Assembly: GCA_945889365.1 (NCBI GenBank) | Contig: CAMDBQ010000007.1 | Span: 1-19,084, forward strand | Origin: Legionella genomosp. 1 | Lineage (GTDB): Bacteria > Pseudomonadota > Gammaproteobacteria > Legionellales > Legionellaceae | DNA: 19,084 nt | Reading direction: 5' to 3' | Part shown: positions 1-6,587 of the stretch, one piece after another | Layout: each line of letters opens with the position of its first letter | Position numbering within the stretch: the stretch's first letter is position 1 | Notes under the pieces: generated by a model | What the model saw: only the letters and a program-made list of their open reading frames with translations | What the model was told of the DNA's origin: nothing | Databases searched by the model: none | Translations under genes and position numbers: made by a program

Positions 1-286
1 TGTCGCGACGAGGGTTGCGTAAATTCTGCCAATTGATAGGCACGGGTTTTGCCCAGCCAAAAACGAATTGAAATTGGCTTAAAACAGCGACGACAATAGG
101 AACCAACAAGGTTCCGATTAGATCAACATGACGCAACGGATTCATGCTCAGTCGCCCCAATAGCTTAGCTGTGCTATCACCACAACGATTGGCAATAAAA
201 GCATGCGCCGCTTCGTGTAACGTGATAGCTAGTAAGACAGGAACAATCCAGACTGCTATGGTTTGAATTAGAGTTAAATTAAGCAT
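1..286 (-). CDS. Site-2 protease family (M50) membrane metallopeptidase, N-terminal part
   Basis: This frame runs off the left edge of the window, so only the first 95 or so residues are visible. It starts MLNLTLIQTIAVWIVPVLLA, a first transmembrane helix that flows into the zinc-binding motif HEAAH (an HEXXH motif) at about residues 24-28. The text continues AFIANRCGDSTAKLLGRLSMNP, the G-R-x-x-x-N-P pattern seen in this family. A second hydrophobic stretch (LIGTLLVPIVVAVLS) follows, then FGWAKPVPIN, the usual amphipathic WAKPVP segment. Members are small inner-membrane zinc proteases of the RseP/SpoIVFB superfamily, but this short form usually has no known substrate. An AGGATAAAG ribosome-binding-like sequence lies upstream. 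The start is 10 bases after the stop of the truncated fragment at 297-485, which suggests a former operon. Confidence 0.85.
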   Translation of the reverse strand, partial: MLNLTLIQTIAVWIVPVLLAITLHEAAHAFIANRCGDSTAKLLGRLSMNPLRHVDLIGTLLVPIVVAVLSQFQFVFGWAKPVPINWQNLRNPRRD

Positions 287-296
287 ATCGAGTTCT

Positions 297-485
297 TTAT
301 CCTGTGGATTTCTGTGTGATAGCAATACTCAGACCAGCTTCTGTCAGAGAAAGGTAATTATAACCTGGATTGGCGGTGATTCCCTCCAGCCATTCATTGG
401 CTATACAAATATCTGCTAACTTATGAATATATTCCAAGCGAACATCCACGCCAAGTTTTGCTTTTAAATTGTCAACACGCCCTAT
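297..485 (-). pseudogene. C-terminal fragment of an unrecognised gene, truncated at its 5' end
   Basis: An open frame of 62 codons on the minus strand without a start codon of its own. It reads VDNLKAKLGVDVRLEYIHKL, then ADICIANEWLEGITANPGYN and YLSLTEAGLSIAITQKSTG before TAA. The reading looks protein-like (amphipathic helices, then a LSLTEAGL ending reminiscent of winged-helix proteins), and it lies just upstream of the M50 protease gene, as a former neighbour would. At its 5' side it begins abruptly with the GGGCGTGTTGACAATT sequence that recurs elsewhere in this window and looks like an insertion-sequence end. I infer that an insertion removed the front of this gene. Function unknown. Confidence 0.5.
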
Positions 486-498
486 TTAGCTAATGATA
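467..498 (-). repeat. IS-end-like repeat (GGGCGTGTTGACAATT), copy A
   Basis: Read on the minus strand this is TATCATTAG, then CTAAATAG, then GGCGTGTTGACAATT. The same sequence without the middle 8 bases occurs on the plus strand at 13101-13124. The core fits GRGCGTRTTRACAA, which also describes the copies at 1528-1556 and 16885-16913, and it resembles IS5-type terminal inverted repeats. It forms the junction between the IS91 transposase remnant and the truncated gene fragment. Confidence 0.6.
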
Positions 499-694
499 AC
501 TCTTTGTGAAATCGGGTCAAGTGAAACCGTGGATTAGGCACCAAGGCTGCCAGGCGGGCAATGAAATCCAGCGGTCCGAACACCACATGCGTTTTCCCGT
601 CCTTATAGGGCGTCTTCAATTCGTAACTGAGCTTTCCATCCGGCAATCGCTCTAACCGGTGTGTGGTGAGCCGTGTTAATGAATCATATTCGAA
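482..694 (-). pseudogene. IS91-family transposase, C-terminal remnant
   Basis: The minus strand encodes FEYDSLTRLTTHRLERLPDG, then KLSYELKTPYKDGKTHVVFG and PLDFIARLAALVPNPRFHLT, then RFHKELSLAK and a stop. The run YELKTPY-DG-THV-F-PLDFIARLAALVP-PR--LTRFH is the hallmark C-terminal segment of IS91/ISCR-type Y2 transposases. An in-frame TAG precedes it and there is no start, so only about 70 of roughly 400-500 residues remain. The usual VFAPN continuation after TRFH is missing, and the sequence runs into the IS-end-like repeat at 467-498. The element is dead. Confidence 0.85.
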
Positions 695-939
695 CTAACT
701 CTAAAACTAGCCATATCCTCTTGTCGGGCTCGTTGATTTTACCGTGCAAACCAAATGCTTACTCGGAATCCAATACTTCATTAAACTAATTGTAGCGCTT
801 AACTGCACAAAAAGTCCTGCTGCGATCTGAGTGAGCATATGAACGACAGATCATCGCGAGCAGATGTCTTCAACTAGCAAAACTCTCATGCTAATATGTG
901 GAGCACATTTATCTTAACATTAACAAGAAGGGTCGCTTT

Positions 940-1389
940 ATGCATAGAATGTTCGCAAAAAACAAATTAACTGATCTTTTTAAAACATCCTGCACTTACA
1001 GTACAAAGCCGGAAGTTATTACGGAGATATGTAAGAAGCTAGCAATTAAGACCGGAGTAATTGAGTTACGTACCCTGGAGTTATGCCCGCCAGAGAAATT
1101 GACTGAAATCAGCTCATTACTCGACAAACAAAAGCATGGCCCAGATGCGTTGGTTTTCATTCAAAAACATAAATTGTTTAAGATAGATCAGTTAATGGCG
1201 TGTGATTTAACAACTATACAAGCTTATAAGGGCTATTTGTATAATCTGGACCCTGTCGTTGCAGATAATGGCATGGCGCTAGATCTTGAGACATTTAAAA
1301 ACTTACCCTCGACATATCAATTAGCATATAGTGTGCCTGGTACTGTGGATCACGAAAAGAATTACTTTAAGCCTGGATGTGGAGGATAA
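940..1389 (+). CDS. Hypothetical protein, 149 residues
   Basis: I do not recognise this protein. An in-frame GTG exists at 898, but the ATG at 940 (MHRMFAKNKLTDLF) has a good ribosome-binding site (AAGAAGGG, 7 bases upstream) and is the better start. There is no signal peptide and no membrane segment. The composition is mixed helical, with a conserved-looking core (HGPDALVFIQKHKLFKIDQL) and a C-terminal part rich in aromatic residues (DLETFKNLPSTYQLAYSVPG). It ends in a glycine-rich GCGG. It stands alone between decayed IS91 transposase pieces, so it could be an accessory gene or a surviving piece of a larger protein. A link to secreted effectors is possible but not shown. Confidence 0.6.
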   Translation: MHRMFAKNKLTDLFKTSCTYSTKPEVITEICKKLAIKTGVIELRTLELCPPEKLTEISSLLDKQKHGPDALVFIQKHKLFKIDQLMACDLTTIQAYKGYLYNLDPVVADNGMALDLETFKNLPSTYQLAYSVPGTVDHEKNYFKPGCGG

Positions 1390-1527
1390 ACATTCAAATG
1401 TGGCATTTGATCGTATGTTTTGCTGTTCGGCAAATAAATCAAAATCCAAAAATCATATTGGTGGGCGAAGACCCAACCTATAGCAGGCTGGTAGATAGAT
1501 CTCCTCCCGCGCGGGCCCGACAGATGC

Positions 1528-1556
1528 AGGGAGCGTATTAACAAGGCTGGGCACTA
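1528..1556 (+). repeat. IS-end-like repeat (GGGAGCGTATTAACAAG), copy B
   Basis: The sequence AGGGAGCGTATTAACAAG followed by a GGCACTA block recurs inverted at 16885-16913 with 3 mismatches in 29 bases. The core GAGCGTATTAACAA resembles IS5-type terminal repeats and is related to the GGGCGTGTTGACAATT copies at 467-498 and 13101-13124. No transposase of that type is visible next to it, so it is probably a solo end or MITE scar. Confidence 0.55.
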
Positions 1557-1578
1557 CTCTCTCTCTGGCGCTGGATTA

Positions 1579-1718
1579 TATTTAGATTGGACATCTAGAG
1601 ATATGGTCGCATTCAGTTGCAAGCGCCGTGGTTTTTGCCCCAGCTGCGGGACTTCGCGGATGGGGTTGAGAGTGCAGCAATGCTGGTGGCTTTATTTACA
1701 TCTAACAAATCGTTTTAG
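1579..1718 (+). pseudogene. IS91-family transposase, N-terminal zinc-finger remnant with frameshift
   Basis: Frame 1 reads DWTSRDMVAFSCKRRGFCPS and then CGTSRM. This is the signature VAFSCK-RGFCPSCG--RM zinc-binding block near the start of IS91-family transposases. Near 1660 the reading must shift to another frame to continue as GVESAAMLVALF, matching the usual ESAA-L that follows RRM. It then stops at 1716-1718. The piece lies on the opposite strand from the C-terminal remnant at 482-694, so the two cannot be halves of one simply interrupted copy. Confidence 0.8.
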
Positions 1719-1739
1719 CAATGTAGGCAGTGAACAATA

Positions 1740-2447
1740 TTAAACAGTGTAGAATAAAGAAAAACCAACATAATTTAATCTATCGTCTAATTGTAAAACA
1801 GTCGAACGATCATTAAAGCTGAAAGAACTTGTTGGGATGTAGCTATAATAATAATCGACAGCAGCACCCACATGATCAGTCAATTGATAAGCCACCCCTG
1901 CACCAAATCGGCCACCGGTAAAGTCATGAGTGTCGGAATACGGATCAACAGAAGCAAGACGATTACCTTCTTGATTTACGGCAACTTGAGAAAAAGAAAT
2001 ACCGGCACGACCATATACCAACCAGTCAGGATTAATACGATAGCCAGGTAATAAGTCCAAGTTTACATAATTTCTGACTTGAAATTGGCTTTCATAGAAA
2101 TAACCTTTTACAGTTACCCCTGGACGGTCTTGCCAGGAAGGACTATGACCTGGAAAATAACTATTGGCTTCGGCACCTAAATAGAATTTATCATAATAAG
2201 TACGGCCAACACCTGCAAAAACACTAGCAAGCGCACCGCTTGAATTTGTAGAGTTGTTAATGCTATTTAGTACAATCGGATTATAAGCAGTAATTGTATC
2301 GCTATACATGCCACCACCAATACCGGCACCAACATATAATCCTTCTCTCATCTCAGGCTGAACAACCACAGGCCCCACGGTGCCTGCGAATGCCGAGGCA
2401 CTTGAAATTGCTAACAAACTTAGCGTTATTTTTATGATATCAAACAT
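1740..2447 (-). CDS. Outer-membrane beta-barrel protein (OmpA-barrel/porin-like)
   Basis: A secreted protein of 235 residues with a clear Sec signal peptide (MFDIIKITLSLLAISSASA, likely cleaved after FA at about residue 21). The mature part is rich in Gly, Tyr, Asn and Ser, with alternating strands typical of a small 8-stranded barrel: LYVGAGIGGGMYSDT near the front, YYDKFYLGAEANSYF, a central DWLVYGRAGISFSQVAVNQEG, and a YVGFSLFYTV ending with aromatic-alternating residues suited to BAM-dependent insertion. Proteins of this kind are abundant and often multicopy in Legionellales; ligand and role are unknown. An AAGGGA ribosome-binding site lies 8 bases before the ATG. It has its own likely promoter (2499-2528) and no operon partner. 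Confidence 0.85.
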   Translation of the reverse strand: MFDIIKITLSLLAISSASAFAGTVGPVVVQPEMREGLYVGAGIGGGMYSDTITAYNPIVLNSINNSTNSSGALASVFAGVGRTYYDKFYLGAEANSYFPGHSPSWQDRPGVTVKGYFYESQFQVRNYVNLDLLPGYRINPDWLVYGRAGISFSQVAVNQEGNRLASVDPYSDTHDFTGGRFGAGVAYQLTDHVGAAVDYYYSYIPTSSFSFNDRSTVLQLDDRLNYVGFSLFYTV

Positions 2448-2498
2448 ATTGAAATCCCTTGTTATTTGTTATTTTAATAATAGTGGAAAACCAAATTC

Positions 2499-2528
2499 AT
2501 CTTAAAATGGAAATAAAGTTACTGTCAA
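2499..2528 (-). promoter_or_regulatory. Candidate sigma70 promoter for the outer-membrane barrel gene
   Basis: On the minus strand a perfect TTGACA -35 box (2528 down to 2523) is followed after 18 bases by TAAGAT (2504 down to 2499), 4 of 6 matches to TATAAT. Transcription would begin about 45 bases before the start codon. The prediction rests on sequence only. Confidence 0.45.
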
Positions 2529-2680
2529 GTAAATGTTACCTGCGGGTGCTGAACCAACATAGGCAGACACTATGATCAAAACAATTTCAATTAAGGTTGT
2601 TTTCGTATAAATCAGAACTGATTCAAGTAGTAAATACAGGATTAAGACTAATTTTGGATTTTTTTGCCACGGAATGGTAG

Positions 2681-2911
2681 GAGTACCTCAATAATATTGT
2701 TGATCAAGACCATCTGTTAATTAAAAAAATCACCAAGCCAATGAAAGGATTTAAAGCGTTCCACTCCGCACAAGCAACTTTGTCTGGCATTGAGCTGCGT
2801 GGTCCTCTATATTCATTTGAGACTCATTTTAGGATTGGAAGATACTATACTCTGCTGAATGAACCTGTAATTCTTGAGGAAATTGGAGCTATGAATGAAA
2901 TTTTATTATAG
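2681..2911 (+). pseudogene. IS6-family transposase, C-terminal remnant
   Basis: The frame after an in-frame TAG reads EYLNNIVDQDHLLIKKITKP, then MKGFKAFHSAQATLSGIEL. This matches the C-terminal block of IS6/IS26/IS240-type DDE transposases (YLNN-VEQDHR-IK-ITRPMLGFKSF-SA---L-GIEL). The E in the DQDH region is the last acidic residue block of the catalytic domain, normally written EQDH. After GIEL the text (RGPLYSFETHFRIGRYYTLL and onward) no longer looks like transposase and ends at TAG, so the tail is probably fused or drifted. The other two-thirds of the gene is missing. Confidence 0.8.
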
Positions 2912-3007
2912 AGAGCTAAGTACTGCTCAAAAAATTCCACTATAACTTCATCCAAAATTCTGCTATTTTCCTTCTAGGAATAAAACATATCATAAGGATG
3001 AGTGAAC

Positions 3008-3181
3008 ATGAGCAAGCGAAGGAATAGCAAACTCGAACCAAGCCGAGACAAAGGTGATGGTTCAAACGATGATCTGGATAGCACCAATCCTGCCAATTTA
3101 ACCACAAAACTCGAAAGACGTCGTCGGATTGAGGATTTGAATGAAGAAAAACGGCTTCGTGAAGAATTAACTGCGTTTTAA
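3008..3181 (+). CDS. Small PA3496-like protein, 57 residues
   Basis: A short basic/acidic protein: MSKRRNSKLEPSRDKGDGSN, a polar middle (DDLDSTNPANLTTKLE), then RRRRIEDLNEEKRLREELTA and F. The basic start, an acidic low-complexity centre and a C-terminal helix of the type RRxIEDLxExxRLxxEL are what I recall of the PA3496 family of small gammaproteobacterial proteins, whose function is not established. AAGGA lies 9 bases before the ATG. No signal peptide or membrane segment is seen, so it is probably cytoplasmic. Its last 15 bases overlap the end of rsmJ on the other strand, a tail-to-tail arrangement that leaves no room for a terminator between them. Confidence 0.7.
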   Translation: MSKRRNSKLEPSRDKGDGSNDDLDSTNPANLTTKLERRRRIEDLNEEKRLREELTAF

Positions 3182-3886
3182 ATAAATATCAAACCGAACC
3201 GTTTTTCCATCAATACACGCATCCGTCTTCAGTAACCCGGGCAGGCGTTGTGGCCATTTTACGACAACACGATTTCGTGTGCGTGTGGTGGCCAATTCAA
3301 TTAACTCCCTCACATCGCCATCAGCCCCAATCAAATGCTGTAATACTTGCATGTCTTTTTTAACCAACGCCGATTTTTGTCGTTCAGGGTGCATGGGATC
3401 AATGTAAATTACATCTGGATAATCAAGCTCAAGAAGTGTTTGCAAGTACTGTTTGGTATCGGCATGCACTAAAGAAAGCTTCAATGATGATTCCGAAGAA
3501 AGACGATTCAACCCATCAGCTAATAACGCAGCCATCATGGGTTCTCGCTCAATCATCAGCACCTCAGCCCCAAAACTGGCCAGCAGTCCCGCATCTCGCC
3601 CCCACCCTGCTGTTGCGTCAAGTATGCGTATACCTTTAGCCGGTTTGCATGCGCGTATCAAACCTTGTTTTTTTCCGTCATCGCGTCGTTTTTGTAGGGT
3701 TAGACTGTTGAAATCAACAAAAAGCGGTAAAAAATTGTTTGTTAGCAGCTCGAGTTTGTCGGCTGTCACGTTTAAACGTGGGAGGGATTTATTATCCAGA
3801 GCGAAGTGGTATTGACCGGCAATTTTATTCGCATGATCATATAACTCGTCTGATTCAAATCCAATTGCAGTAATGTTAGCCATCAT
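3167..3886 (-). CDS. rsmJ: 16S rRNA (guanine1516-N2)-methyltransferase RsmJ
   Basis: RsmJ methylates N2 of G1516 in helix 45 of 16S rRNA using S-adenosylmethionine. The 239-residue protein is about the usual length (E. coli has 250). Visible landmarks are the SAM-binding motif DATAGWGRDA (residues 90-99), the acidic end of strand 2 in MIERE (111-115), DGL (124-126), and the catalytic-site block YIDPMHPERQKSALVKKDMQ (161-180). The last segment is nearly diagnostic, since E. coli has a P-M-P/F-x-x-x-x-KSALVKK equivalent. It ends with NRVVVKWPQRLPGL. The ATG overlaps the gmhB stop as ATGA; a second ATG immediately follows, so the start may be one codon later. It is the last gene of the glyQ-glyS-gmhB-rsmJ series. 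Confidence 0.92.
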   Translation of the reverse strand: MMANITAIGFESDELYDHANKIAGQYHFALDNKSLPRLNVTADKLELLTNNFLPLFVDFNSLTLQKRRDDGKKQGLIRACKPAKGIRILDATAGWGRDAGLLASFGAEVLMIEREPMMAALLADGLNRLSSESSLKLSLVHADTKQYLQTLLELDYPDVIYIDPMHPERQKSALVKKDMQVLQHLIGADGDVRELIELATTRTRNRVVVKWPQRLPGLLKTDACIDGKTVRFDIYLKRS

Positions 3887-4416
3887 GCCGCCAATAATTC
3901 ATCAACATAAACAGCCAGTGAGTCATATACCGGTACATGCGGATAAGCAGTCAAAGCTGCTTCGTTCGTCATCGATGACAACACCATAATAGGTATTGCG
4001 CCAGCGGCTTCTGCTGCTTGAATGTCCGATACGCGGTCGCCAACAAACGGCACATGATCCAAAGAACAATTAAACCGTTTGGCAAGTCTAATCAACATAC
4101 CCGGACTAGGCTTGCGACAAGGGCATCCTGAATCAGGCATATGTGTACAATACTCAACTGCATCAATACAACCGCCCGCATCTCTGACACCAGCCAGCAT
4201 TTTTTGGTGAATAAGATCCAACATTGCTTCATTGTAAAACCCACGCGAAACACCAGACTGGTTCGTAGCAACGGCCACTCGATAGCCCGCTGCGTTTAAG
4301 CGAGCAATCGCATGTACACTCGTCGGTATCATGATGTATTCATCAGGGGACTTAATATAATGCAGCGAATCCTGATTAATAATGCCATCACGATCTAAAA
4401 TGATTAATTTTGTCAT
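3883..4416 (-). CDS. gmhB: D-glycero-beta-D-manno-heptose 1,7-bisphosphate 7-phosphatase
   Basis: A HAD-superfamily phosphatase of 177 residues that removes the C7 phosphate of heptose bisphosphate in ADP-heptose synthesis for the LPS inner core. HAD motif I is DRDG, with nucleophile D8 and acid/base D10. Motif II is TNQSG (51-55), motif III is the RKPSPGM region (K102), and motif IV is GDRVSD (D127, D131). The zinc loop characteristic of GmhB is present as C90-x-H92 and C98-P-C100. This separates it from histidinol-phosphate phosphatase fusions. It overlaps glyS at its start and rsmJ at its end, each by ATGA, so the three are very likely translationally coupled. A glyQ-glyS-gmhB order is also familiar from Legionella and Coxiella. 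Confidence 0.93.
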   Translation of the reverse strand: MTKLIILDRDGIINQDSLHYIKSPDEYIMIPTSVHAIARLNAAGYRVAVATNQSGVSRGFYNEAMLDLIHQKMLAGVRDAGGCIDAVEYCTHMPDSGCPCRKPSPGMLIRLAKRFNCSLDHVPFVGDRVSDIQAAEAAGAIPIMVLSSMTNEAALTAYPHVPVYDSLAVYVDELLAA

Positions 4417-6494
4417 GATGCGGTCTGTAGCAAAGAAATATCAGCAACCCCTTGCAGTAAATGCTGTAATCTGGCTAACAGATGGAGTCTATTGTCCCGC
4501 AGGTTAATGTCATCAACCATAACCATCACGCCTTCAAAAAAAGCATCAACCGGCTCACGCAAACTGGCTAACTGCGCTAAGATATAACCATAATCCCCAG
4601 AGCTATAACGCGGTGCCACACTGTTCTCAACGGCTTGAATTTTCGCAAACAATGCTTGTTCAGCTGGTTCATTTAACAGTGCTACATTAATTGATTGAAT
4701 TTCACCTTGAAGTGATGCGTGTTGCAGTAGATTATTCACCCGTTTACACGCCGCCGACAAAGATTGTGCCTCTGGCAAATGAATGAAATCCAACAACGCT
4801 TTAACCCGTTTATCAAGATCAAACAACCAATCATCTTGACGTGCACGTACGGCGTTCACCAGATCAGATGCAATACCCTGACTTTGATAAAACGATTGCA
4901 TGCGCTCAAGGATAAACGCGCGCAATTCGGTCAAGATCTGACTGTCCTTCGCAGGAAGAGAATCGCCATAAATATGCCGAACCTGATCAAGCAAAGTAGA
5001 TAAATTTAATTGAGCAGGCGTTTCGATTAACAAACGTGCAACTGCAAGCGCGTGCCGTCTTAATTTAAATGGATCTTTAGCACCCGTTGGCTTTTGGCCA
5101 ATCACAAACGCCCCCACCAACGTATCCAATCTGTCGGCCAAGGACATGGCGCAACCCAAACTAGATTGCGGCAGCGAATCCGCTGCAAAACGTGGCATGT
5201 ATTGTTCATTCAATGCCTGAGCTACGTCAGGGGATTCTCCGTCAATAAGCGCATAATAATAGCCCATCAATCCCTGTAACTCAGGAAATTCACTAACCAT
5301 ACCTGTCATCAAATCGCACTTACTTAATTCAGCCGCACGTTGTGCTTGAGCGTGATCAATAGTTAACCATCCAGCAAAATGATCCAGGAAGCTTTGCATA
5401 CGCATGGCCTTGTCCGCCAAACTTCCTAACTGCTGTTGAAACACAACGTTTGCCGTAGCGGCTTGATAATCACCAAGTGCCTGCTTTTGATCCTGATGGA
5501 AAAAGAACGCCGCATCGCTTAACCGTGCGCGCATGACACTTTCATTGCCAGCAATAACCTGCTTAGAGTTAGTACTCGCAATATTGGCAATTGTAATAAA
5601 CTGCGGCAACAAGCGATTCTGCCCATCACGCACGGCAAAGCATTTTTGATGTGATTGCATTGCCGCAATCAATGCTTCGGGTGGTACATCTAAAAATACC
5701 GGTTCAAAATTAACGAGTAACGCGTTTGGCCATTCAACGATTGAAGTGACCTCATCAACAAGCGCCTCTGGCATGATCGCATGTTTGTCTTGATTCAAGG
5801 TCAACTGCTGCACTTGCTCAATAATTTTTTGACGGCGCAGTTCAAAATCAGCCATAACAAATGCTTCATTTAGGCTGGATTCGTATTGACGCGGCGATGT
5901 TATTGTTACCGCTTGAGGATGGTGATAACGATGCCCGCAACTGTTGCGATCTGTGTTCACGCCGAGCACTTGAGCCGGCACTACGTTATCGCCAAATAAT
6001 AATACGGCCCAATGAACAGGACGAGCAAATTCCGTATCACCAGTACCCCAACGCATGGGTTTGGGAATGGGCAAACCGGCAATCGATTCTGTAATCATAC
6101 ACGGGAGTAAATCAGCGGTATTAGCACCGGCCTGAATGGATTCATATAGCCACCACTCACCTTTATCTGTTTTGGTGGTTGTTAATTCTGCAATGGTCAC
6201 GCCACATGATTTTGCAAAGCCCATTAACGCTTGCGTGGGCTGCCCTTGATCATCAATTGCCGAGGCACTGGCAGGCCCTCGCCGGATCACAGTCTGGCTA
6301 GCTTGCATGGCTTGCACATCATGAATCAAAACGGCCAGTCGTCTGGGCGTTGCAAAACGATGCACTTCACCATGTGATAAATTTGCCTTCGCTAATGCTC
6401 TAACCATATTATCTGCCAATGCATCGGATAATAGCTTGACCGCACCCGATGGTAATTCTTCAGTACCTAATTCAAATAATAAATCATTAAACAT
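4413..6494 (-). CDS. glyS: Glycyl-tRNA synthetase beta subunit
   Basis: GlyS pairs with GlyQ in the bacterial alpha2beta2 glycyl-tRNA synthetase. It recognises and binds tRNA(Gly). The frame is open further upstream to an ATG at 6563, but those 23 residues (with five cysteines) are not family-like. The ATG at 6494 gives MFNDLLFELGTEELPSGAVK, which matches the conserved LVEIGTEELP start, and has GCAGGTG 6 bases upstream. The resulting 693 residues agree with E. coli (689). Other landmarks are FATPRRLAVL, the RRGPA block, PKPMRWG, FARPVHW, SHQKCFAVRD, GNESVMRARLSDAAFFFHQD, SLADRLDTLVGAFVIG and KDPFKLRRHALA. A C-terminal helical anticodon-binding region ends with AFFEGVMVMVDDINLRDNRL. A perfect hairpin lies in the 79-base gap to glyQ. 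Confidence 0.95.
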   Translation of the reverse strand: MFNDLLFELGTEELPSGAVKLLSDALADNMVRALAKANLSHGEVHRFATPRRLAVLIHDVQAMQASQTVIRRGPASASAIDDQGQPTQALMGFAKSCGVTIAELTTTKTDKGEWWLYESIQAGANTADLLPCMITESIAGLPIPKPMRWGTGDTEFARPVHWAVLLFGDNVVPAQVLGVNTDRNSCGHRYHHPQAVTITSPRQYESSLNEAFVMADFELRRQKIIEQVQQLTLNQDKHAIMPEALVDEVTSIVEWPNALLVNFEPVFLDVPPEALIAAMQSHQKCFAVRDGQNRLLPQFITIANIASTNSKQVIAGNESVMRARLSDAAFFFHQDQKQALGDYQAATANVVFQQQLGSLADKAMRMQSFLDHFAGWLTIDHAQAQRAAELSKCDLMTGMVSEFPELQGLMGYYYALIDGESPDVAQALNEQYMPRFAADSLPQSSLGCAMSLADRLDTLVGAFVIGQKPTGAKDPFKLRRHALAVARLLIETPAQLNLSTLLDQVRHIYGDSLPAKDSQILTELRAFILERMQSFYQSQGIASDLVNAVRARQDDWLFDLDKRVKALLDFIHLPEAQSLSAACKRVNNLLQHASLQGEIQSINVALLNEPAEQALFAKIQAVENSVAPRYSSGDYGYILAQLASLREPVDAFFEGVMVMVDDINLRDNRLHLLARLQHLLQGVADISLLQTAS

Positions 6495-6551
6495 GAAACA
6501 CCTGCAAATTGGATATACGTTACAACACTTCAATGGATTGACCATTTGTGG

Positions 6552-6587
6552 ACAGAACGGCATGAGTGGGTTTTCATGCCGTTCTGT
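6552..6587 (-). repeat. Perfect 14-bp inverted repeat over the glyQ stop codon
   Basis: The arms ACAGAACGGCATGA (6552-6565) and TCATGCCGTTCTGT (6574-6587) are exact complements separated by 8 bases. On the mRNA, the first arm holds the last codons and the TGA stop of glyQ. The second arm lies in the glyQ-glyS gap. There is no U-tract, so it is not an intrinsic terminator. An RNA stability or stoichiometry element, or a small inverted duplication, would both fit. Confidence 0.75.

Noticed and set aside
707..838. 43-residue open frame on the minus strand (MLTQIAAGLFVQLSATISLM)
   Set aside because: No ribosome-binding site, no recognisable family and only 43 codons in a mosaic region; it could be chance.
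1362..1544. 60-residue minus-strand open frame
   Set aside because: It overlaps the end of the 940-1389 gene and the IS-end repeat, and its composition is not protein-like.
6495..6563. In-frame upstream ATG that would add 23 residues to GlyS
   Set aside because: The added residues are cysteine-rich and unlike the family; the ATG at 6494 has a ribosome-binding site and starts the conserved LLFELGTEELP segment.
6552..6587. Hairpin between glyQ and glyS as an intrinsic terminator
   Set aside because: There is no T-run after either arm, and termination here would separate two subunits that must be made together.
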